From assembly GCA_030596405.1 (NCBI GenBank), contig JAUVKB010000060.1, forward strand, positions 1-10,885: a stretch of DNA of 10,885 nucleotides, given 5' to 3'. This DNA is from Deltaproteobacteria bacterium. Lineage in GTDB: Bacteria > Desulfobacterota > Desulfobacteria > Desulfobacterales > JAUVKB01. Below the pieces are notes generated by a model. That model was not told the origin of the DNA, made no database searches, and saw only the letters and a list, made by a program, of their open reading frames with translations. The position numbers and the translations under genes were made by a program. Shown here one piece after another: positions 6,392 to 10,885 of the stretch (its first letter is position 1; each line of letters opens with the position of its first letter).

Positions 6392-6523
6392 ACTAAATAA
6401 TATATCCAAAAGAAAAAAATAAAGTAATAATAGATATAAAAAGTAATTAAATCGACAATTTTCGGCTTGTACTACAGAGGCAACTTTAGAGAGAGCTTGA
6501 AATGGGTTAAAGAGGAACTTGAA
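6370..6523. other. Very AT-rich spacer between cbiC and purM
   Basis: By count, 6371-6450 has 10 G/C in 80 bases (12.5%), far lower than the flanking genes. Composition returns to normal from about 6460. No terminator hairpin with a T-run is visible, and I could not place a convincing promoter, although purM presumably has one here or is read through from cbiC. The spacer may mark a recombination junction between the cobalamin block and the housekeeping block. Confidence 0.5.
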
Positions 6524-7567
6524 ATGGCGGAATCGTTAACATATGCTGATGCAGGTGTTGATATTGACAAAGCTGATAAATTTGTCGGTATTATTAAAAA
6601 AATAGTTAAAAAGACAAAAAGACCTGGTGTGATGGGTGAAATCGGCGGTTTTGGGGGCCTTTTTTCACTCAATATCGAAAATCATAAAAGCCCGGTGCTT
6701 GTCAGTTCAACCGACGGTGTTGGAACCAAGCTTAAAATAGCTTTGATGATGGACAAACACGACACAATCGGTATTGATCTGGTTGCAATGTGTGTAAATG
6801 ATATCGCCGTTCAAGGTGCGGAACCGCTTTTCTTTTTAGATTATCTTTCAATGGGAAAACTGGATACTAAAGTCGCCACCGAGGTCATTAACGGGATCGC
6901 CGGGGGATGTACTCAGGCCGGGTGCGCTCTTATTGGTGGTGAAACAGCAGAAATGCCGGGGTTTTATAAGCAAAACGAATATGACCTTGCGGGATTTGCA
7001 GTCGGAATCGTTGATAACTGTAAAATTATCGACGGTTCGGAAATTCATGTCGGCAACAGGCTGATCGGAATCGCTTCCAGCGGTCTGCACAGCAACGGGT
7101 ATTCACTTGCCCGCAAGATCTGTTTCGATGTCCTGAAACTAAAGATAGATTCATATGTGCCGGAACTTGGCCGGACAATCGGAGAAGAACTTCTTGAGCC
7201 GACAAAAATATATTCTGAAACCATTCGCCGTTGCATAAGAAGGCTGCCTGTTTTAGGCCTGGCCCATATAACGGGCGGTGGGATTGCAGACAACATCGTT
7301 AGAATAATGCCTGAAAGATGCGGTATTATAGTAAAACAAAAAAGCTGGGATACTTTGCCTGTCTTTTCTTTTATCAAGCAGGCGGGAAACGTATCGGACA
7401 TGGAAATGATGCGTACGTTCAACAACGGCATCGGCCTTGTGGCTGTTGTTAATAAAAATGACGTTCAGGAATTTCTTGACCGTCTTTCGGCAATGAATGA
7501 AAGAGCCTTTGTTATAGGAGAAGTTGTTGAAAGAAAAAATTCGTCTGAGCAGATTCAATGGAGTTAA
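6524..7567 (+). CDS. purM: Phosphoribosylformylglycinamidine cyclo-ligase (AIR synthetase)
   Basis: Fifth step of purine synthesis: ATP-dependent closure of the imidazole ring of formylglycinamidine ribonucleotide to AIR, in the cytoplasm. I start at ATG 6524, preceded by AGAGGA (6511-6516) at 7 nt; this gives 347 residues beginning MAESLTYADAGVDIDKA, matching E. coli PurM (345). The open frame reaches back to a TTG at 6467, but that would add 19 unrelated residues. Motifs: GVMGEIGGFGGLF (35-47), STDGVGTKLKIA (62-73), GIDLVAMCVNDI (83-94), GGETAEMPGFY near 138-148, SSGLHSNGYSLAR, EPTKIYS, HITGGGI and MMRTFNNGIGLV. All are typical of the ATP-grasp-unrelated PurM/PurL fold. The small protein gene follows after 2 nt. 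Confidence 0.96.
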   Translation: MAESLTYADAGVDIDKADKFVGIIKKIVKKTKRPGVMGEIGGFGGLFSLNIENHKSPVLVSSTDGVGTKLKIALMMDKHDTIGIDLVAMCVNDIAVQGAEPLFFLDYLSMGKLDTKVATEVINGIAGGCTQAGCALIGGETAEMPGFYKQNEYDLAGFAVGIVDNCKIIDGSEIHVGNRLIGIASSGLHSNGYSLARKICFDVLKLKIDSYVPELGRTIGEELLEPTKIYSETIRRCIRRLPVLGLAHITGGGIADNIVRIMPERCGIIVKQKSWDTLPVFSFIKQAGNVSDMEMMRTFNNGIGLVAVVNKNDVQEFLDRLSAMNERAFVIGEVVERKNSSEQIQWS

Positions 7568-7569
7568 TA

Positions 7570-7677
7570 ATGGCGTCGCAAAAAGAAACAATATTCGGCG
7601 GGATAAAAAAATGCCTTGCAAATCTGATGAAATGGGTAGCAAGAGCTCATAAAAATAAAACAGTCTGTAAAAACTGA
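7570..7677 (+). CDS. Small basic protein, 35 residues, unknown function
   Basis: A short open frame starts at ATG 7570, two bases after the purM stop, with GGAG (7560-7563) 6 nt upstream inside the end of purM. It is too short for usual ORF calling. The product starts MASQKETIFGGIKKC and ends KNKTVCKN. It is strongly basic (8 Lys/Arg against 1 Glu) with hydrophobic residues every three to four positions (I8, F9, I12, L16, L19, M20, V23), so residues 7-27 should form an amphipathic helix, perhaps lying on a membrane or binding nucleic acid. Cys15 and Cys33 are the only cysteines. Spacing and coupling to purM support real translation. I do not recognise a family, and chance remains possible for so short a frame. 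Confidence 0.5.
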   Translation: MASQKETIFGGIKKCLANLMKWVARAHKNKTVCKN

Positions 7678-7693
7678 ACAAGTGGGGCAAAAG

Positions 7694-7708
7694 GCGCCCG
7701 GAGGGCGT
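7694..7708 (+). other. GC-rich hairpin in the spacer before the glycosyl-phosphate transferase gene
   Basis: CGCCC (7695-7699) and GGGCG (7703-7707) pair around a GGA loop, extended by one G-U pair. An alternative pairing, GGGC (7685-7688) with GCCC (7696-7699), would compete for the same bases. No T-run follows on the + strand, so it is not a standard terminator there; on the minus strand TTTT does follow the stem. Its role is unknown. It may stabilise the transcript or act as a leader element for the next gene. Confidence 0.4.
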
Positions 7709-7753
7709 AGGAGACAGCTTCTAAGGCTTTAGTTCTGCCATTATATATACACC

Positions 7754-9595
7754 ATGATATATTTTTATACGCTTCTATCCTTTTTTTTATGTCTTCTATT
7801 GACGCCGCTTATCCGTGTTATTGCAGTTAAAAAAGGCTGGATGGCCTATCCTGAAAAAGAACGCTGGCACAATAAAGCGACGGCTCTTTTCGGCGGCATC
7901 GCCATATATACAGGCATTGCCATCCCCCTTTTTTTAATATCGGACTTTGGATCAATTCTGCCCCATATTTCAAGAAGTTCAGGCTCTCTGGTTTTACCTT
8001 CCGTCAGCGCTGTAATATGGATAGGCATGACCCTGCTTTTTATTCTGGGGCTGTTTGACGATTTCATACATATTAAACCTCACACAAAGCTGGTCGGCCA
8101 GATTCTGGTCGCTTCCCTGGTCACCTTTCTTGGATTTCGGCTCCACTGGTTTGACTCACTTACCATAGATACGCTTATAACTATTATATGGATTGTGGGG
8201 ATAACCAATGCATTTAACCTGATCGACAACATGGATGGACTTTGCGCAGGCACAGGCCTTATAGCCGCCTTATGTCTTTCACTGTTATATATGAACAGAT
8301 TTCCGGACGCATTTTATGTGTCTATGATTTGCGCCGGCGCTTTGGCTGCATTTTTATTCTACAACTTTAACCCGGCTTCAATTTTTATGGGGGACTGCGG
8401 AAGCCTTTTGATCGGATTTACGCTTTCGGTGCTGGGTCTTTTTTATTCCGAAACATCAGCCACGAACAGACTCTCCTCTTTTGCCGTGCCGGTTATGATA
8501 CTTATGGTGCCTGTTTTTGACACCACAATGGTTACACTGATACGGCTTTTAAGCGGTCGTAAAGCTTCGGTTGGAGGAAAGGATCATACGTCTCACAGAT
8601 TAGTCCTTATGGGCCTTGGTGAAAAAGGCGCTGTCTTGTTCCTGTATGGAATAAGCGCGGTGTCCGGGGCATCCGCATTGTTTGTCAGCAAAACCGATAC
8701 GGTTACTTCGCCCGCGGTTATTATAGCGGTAGCCCTTTCGATTCTACTGATGGGGGTCTATCTTGCCCAGCTTCGCGTCTATCCTGAAAAGGAGTTTTCT
8801 TTGCTGCGCGGCCGTTCATATACGCCGATACTTATTGAACTCACATATAAGCGCCATTTGATGCTGGTCGCACTTGATTTTTGTTTGATTGCATTTGCAT
8901 ATTATCTTTCCTACCGCCTCCGTTTTGGTTCCAGTGCGTTTCATCTCTATTTTAAAGTGTTTTTACAGTCCCTGCCCGCGGTAATCGCGTGCAAATTTAC
9001 GGCATTTTTTGCGATCGGAATTTACAGGGGCATCTGGCGTTACATGAGCACAAATGACGTATTTGTATATCTGAAGGCGTCTACTTTTGCCACTGTTTTG
9101 TCTGTCGCGGTATTAACTTTTATCTACCGGTTTGAGGATTTTTCAAAAGGCCTGTTTGTAATCGACTGGCTTCTTACCACCGGTTTTCTCTTAGGATCTC
9201 GAGGTTCTTTCAGGTTCTTTATCGATACAATGAAACGCAAGACCCTTGCCGGTGAAAAAATTATTATTTACGGCGCAGGCCGGGGCGGAGAGATACTGTT
9301 GCGCGAAATATTAAACAACAAGAAACACAGAGTCAAGCCGATCGGTTTTATTGATGACGACAAACTGAAAACCGGGAAAAGAATCCAGGGTTATCCCGTG
9401 CTCGGCACTTTTAAGGAGATTGAACAACTTTCTCAAAAACATAATATAGACGGCCTGGTTATCTCATTTAACAATAAAAATTCAAACAACAAAGATTCAA
9501 AAACCAAAGACGCCGTCAAGGACTTTTGCAAAACAAACAATCTGTCCTTAAAGGTTTTTGCCATCGATCTTGAAAATATCGACCTTGAGGCTTAA
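7754..9595 (+). CDS. Fusion: WecA/MraY-like undecaprenyl-phosphate sugar-1-phosphate transferase plus CapD/FlaA1-like N-terminal domain
   Basis: Inner-membrane protein of 613 residues in two parts. Residues 1-345 form a polytopic transferase that puts a HexNAc-1-phosphate from a UDP-sugar onto undecaprenyl phosphate, starting a surface polysaccharide. Its motifs are FDDFIHIKPHTKL (Asp102/Asp103), NAFNLIDNMDGL (152-163), FMGDCGSLLIGF (211-222) and the histidine motif GGKDHTSHRLVLMG (274-287). Residues 366-613 match the N-terminal half of polysaccharide dehydratases (CapD, PglF, FlaA1): about four helices, then a nucleotide-binding fold with IIIYGAGRGGEILLREI (503-519) and PIGFIDDDKLKTGKRIQGYPVLG (529-551). 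The catalytic SDR domain that follows in CapD is absent, and the gene ends with a Lys/Asn-rich tail. The start has no strong ribosome-binding site; an in-frame stop at 7730 limits it. Sugar specificity is not determined; the second part may sense or channel substrate. Confidence 0.88.
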   Translation: MIYFYTLLSFFLCLLLTPLIRVIAVKKGWMAYPEKERWHNKATALFGGIAIYTGIAIPLFLISDFGSILPHISRSSGSLVLPSVSAVIWIGMTLLFILGLFDDFIHIKPHTKLVGQILVASLVTFLGFRLHWFDSLTIDTLITIIWIVGITNAFNLIDNMDGLCAGTGLIAALCLSLLYMNRFPDAFYVSMICAGALAAFLFYNFNPASIFMGDCGSLLIGFTLSVLGLFYSETSATNRLSSFAVPVMILMVPVFDTTMVTLIRLLSGRKASVGGKDHTSHRLVLMGLGEKGAVLFLYGISAVSGASALFVSKTDTVTSPAVIIAVALSILLMGVYLAQLRVYPEKEFSLLRGRSYTPILIELTYKRHLMLVALDFCLIAFAYYLSYRLRFGSSAFHLYFKVFLQSLPAVIACKFTAFFAIGIYRGIWRYMSTNDVFVYLKASTFATVLSVAVLTFIYRFEDFSKGLFVIDWLLTTGFLLGSRGSFRFFIDTMKRKTLAGEKIIIYGAGRGGEILLREILNNKKHRVKPIGFIDDDKLKTGKRIQGYPVLGTFKEIEQLSQKHNIDGLVISFNNKNSNNKDSKTKDAVKDFCKTNNLSLKVFAIDLENIDLEA

Positions 9596-9606
9596 TAAAA
9601 TTTAGT

Positions 9607-10605
9607 ATGATTATACTCGGCATTGAAACTTCCTGCGACGAAACCGCAGCATCGGTCGTTGTTGACGGCAAAAAGATCTTATCTTCGATTGTAGCGTCTC
9701 AGGATGACGTGCACCATCCGTTCGGCGGTGTTGTGCCTGAACTTGCCTCAAGAAAACATATTCAAGTAATTGTTCCGGTGGTAAACGAAGCAATCCGCAA
9801 GTCAGGCATCGATATAAAACAACTTAATGCAATTGCGGTAACCCGGGGTCCTGGGCTTATCGGTGCGTTGCTCGTCGGATTCTGTTTTGCAAAAGCATAC
9901 GCTTTTGCCCTGGATATACCCTGGATCGGGGTAAATCATCTTGAGGGCCATATCAATTCGGTATTTTTGGAATCCTCTCCGCCTCCATTTCCTTTTACCG
10001 CTCTTCTTGTATCAGGCGGCCATACAAACATCTATCATGTGCTTACACACACGGAATATAGACTTATGGGGCAAACCCGCGATGACGCGGCAGGAGAAGC
10101 TTTTGACAAGGTCGCCAAGATGCTGGGTCTGGGCTATCCCGGTGGACAAATAATAGACAGGCTGTCAAAAGAGGGCGACCCTGAAAAGATTGCCTTTCCC
10201 AGAAGCTATCTGGACAAAACAGGTTTTGATTTTAGTTTCAGCGGAATCAAAACAGCCGTCAGTCGTTATATCCAGACCCACCAGGACGAATATAAACAAC
10301 AAATTCAAGATATTGCCGCGGGGTTTCAGGCATCTGTAATAGATGTTTTGTCGTATAAAATTATTTATGCCGCAAAAAAAAACGGGTGCAGCCATATTGC
10401 TCTTGCAGGCGGCGTGGCTGCAAACAACGGGCTTAGAGAAAGAGTCCGTAAAGATGCTTTTAAACAAGGGATAACCGTTCATATACCTTCTGTTCATCTT
10501 TGCGGAGATAATGCGGCAATGATTGCGGCGGCCGGTTATTATTATCTGGTGGACGGGAAAGTGTCAAAAATGGATCTTGATGTATTCTCAAGGGTTAAGA
10601 GATGA
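9607..10605 (+). CDS. tsaD: tRNA N6-adenosine threonylcarbamoyltransferase
   Basis: Transfers the threonylcarbamoyl group from threonylcarbamoyl-AMP to A37 of tRNAs reading ANN codons, working in the cytoplasm with TsaB and TsaE (not in this window). Length 332 residues, close to E. coli TsaD (337). Motifs: GIETSCDETAASVV (5-18), VVPELASRKHI (42-52), the metal-binding NHLEGH with His111 and His115, LLVSGGHTN, DDAAGEAFDKVAKMLGLGYP, the segment GFDFSFSGIKTAV, AGGVAANNGLRE and the C-terminal CGDNAAMIAAAGYY. All expected residues are present. It starts 11 bases after the preceding stop with no clear ribosome-binding site, and is probably in the same transcript as the transferase gene. The former annotation as a secreted glycoprotease (Gcp) is obsolete. 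Confidence 0.97.
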   Translation: MIILGIETSCDETAASVVVDGKKILSSIVASQDDVHHPFGGVVPELASRKHIQVIVPVVNEAIRKSGIDIKQLNAIAVTRGPGLIGALLVGFCFAKAYAFALDIPWIGVNHLEGHINSVFLESSPPPFPFTALLVSGGHTNIYHVLTHTEYRLMGQTRDDAAGEAFDKVAKMLGLGYPGGQIIDRLSKEGDPEKIAFPRSYLDKTGFDFSFSGIKTAVSRYIQTHQDEYKQQIQDIAAGFQASVIDVLSYKIIYAAKKNGCSHIALAGGVAANNGLRERVRKDAFKQGITVHIPSVHLCGDNAAMIAAAGYYYLVDGKVSKMDLDVFSRVKR

Positions 10606-10650
10606 ACTGTAAAGATTTAAACCGGAAAATTTAAAAAGGCTTGATTTGCA

Positions 10651-10885
10651 ATGAAAACAGATGTTTTACAAGGACAGCTTCGTGTAATTGATGAAGTAAT
10701 TGATCAAGGCATATGTGTTAGATGCGGTGCCTGCGTGGGGCTTTGCCCCTATTTTCAATATTTTGACGGGAAAGTGGTTGTGGTGGATCGATGCCTTGCT
10801 GAGAACGGAAGATGTCTGCAAGTATGTCCTGTGGCCGGTTATGAGGGGACATCTCCAAAAATAAAATGGCCTGATCATGCTTCTG
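10651..10885 (+). CDS. Iron-sulfur protein, probable F420 hydrogenase/dehydrogenase beta-subunit (FrhB) family, N-terminal part
   Basis: An open frame from ATG 10651 runs off the right edge (78 full codons). It is preceded by an AAAAAGG stretch about 11 nt upstream. After a short leader comes a ferredoxin-type [4Fe-4S] site, C22-x2-C25-x2-C28-x3-C32-P (GICVRCGACVGLCPYF), then VVVVDRCLAENGRC and LQVCPVAG with C48-x6-C55-x3-C59-P. An N-terminal two-cluster module followed by PVAGYEG fits proteins of the FrhB/FdhB group, which pass electrons from ferredoxin or a hydrogenase/formate dehydrogenase partner to a flavin or to heterodisulfide-type complexes. The second cluster site shows three, not four, cysteines in the visible segment. 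The catalytic C-terminal part lies outside the window, so family assignment is tentative. Confidence 0.7.
   Translation, partial: MKTDVLQGQLRVIDEVIDQGICVRCGACVGLCPYFQYFDGKVVVVDRCLAENGRCLQVCPVAGYEGTSPKIKWPDHAS

Noticed and set aside
6467..6523. PurM starting at TTG 6467
   Set aside because: The extra 19 residues are absent from known PurM, and ATG 6524 has its own ribosome-binding site and matches the family N-terminus.
7253..7690. 145-residue minus-strand frame opposite purM
   Set aside because: It is a shadow of the purM coding strand, with low-complexity Phe/Leu/Ser composition and no start signals.
10666..10878. 70-residue minus-strand frame at the right edge
   Set aside because: The + strand frame has ferredoxin cysteine motifs over the same bases, so the minus frame is a shadow.
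1..10885. CRISPR array, tRNA, rRNA or intact insertion sequence
   Set aside because: No regularly spaced repeats, cloverleaf-like segments, rRNA signatures or transposase frames were seen on either strand.

Overview
The window is about 10.9 kb of a bacterial chromosome with moderate to low G+C and AT-rich spacers. Nearly all genes lie on the + strand. Gene content (class II-type ABC uptake system beside cobalamin genes, an iron-sulfur protein resembling the F420-hydrogenase beta family, a secreted protein, a WecA-like transferase) suggests a Gram-negative anaerobe. My best guess is a sulfate-reducer-like member of the Desulfobacterota. That assignment is inference from protein style, not a database result.

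Layout. At the left edge (1-298) is the start of a minus-strand gene for a secreted protein. A 344-base AT-rich divergent spacer follows, with two inverted repeats that share the 9-mer GTGTTATAT in opposite orientations. They are good operator candidates for the TetR-family regulator at 643-1287. After a weak hairpin and a 221-base spacer comes a tight run from 1509 to 6369: a FecCD/BtuC-type permease, its ATPase, a periplasmic substrate-binding protein, cobyrinate a,c-diamide synthase (cbiA) and precorrin-8X methylmutase (cbiC). Junctions are a 1-nt gap, a 1-nt gap, a 14-nt overlap and a 14-nt overlap, so this is almost certainly one transcript. The transporter probably imports a corrinoid, cobalt chelate or iron chelate; the cbi neighbours favour a B12-related cargo.

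The cobalamin run stops abruptly. Inside the last codons of cbiC there is a ribosome-binding site and an ATG opening a frame MKQFYV..., which looks like the start of a further gene but stops after 13 codons in a very AT-rich (about 12% G+C) stretch. I read it as a possible scar of a truncated cob operon. The next block is housekeeping and envelope genes: purM (6524-7567), a probable 35-residue basic small protein (7570-7677), a 613-residue fusion of a WecA/MraY-like sugar-phosphate transferase with the membrane and nucleotide-binding N-terminal part of a CapD/FlaA1-like protein (7754-9595), tsaD (9607-10605), and the first 78 codons of a ferredoxin-domain protein running off the right edge.

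I see no tRNA, rRNA, CRISPR array or intact mobile element, and nothing that I can honestly call a new system. The most useful leads are the truncated cob operon with its ghost start, the ATPase whose switch histidine is glutamine, the two-part glycosyl-phosphate transferase fusion, and the overlooked 35-residue protein.
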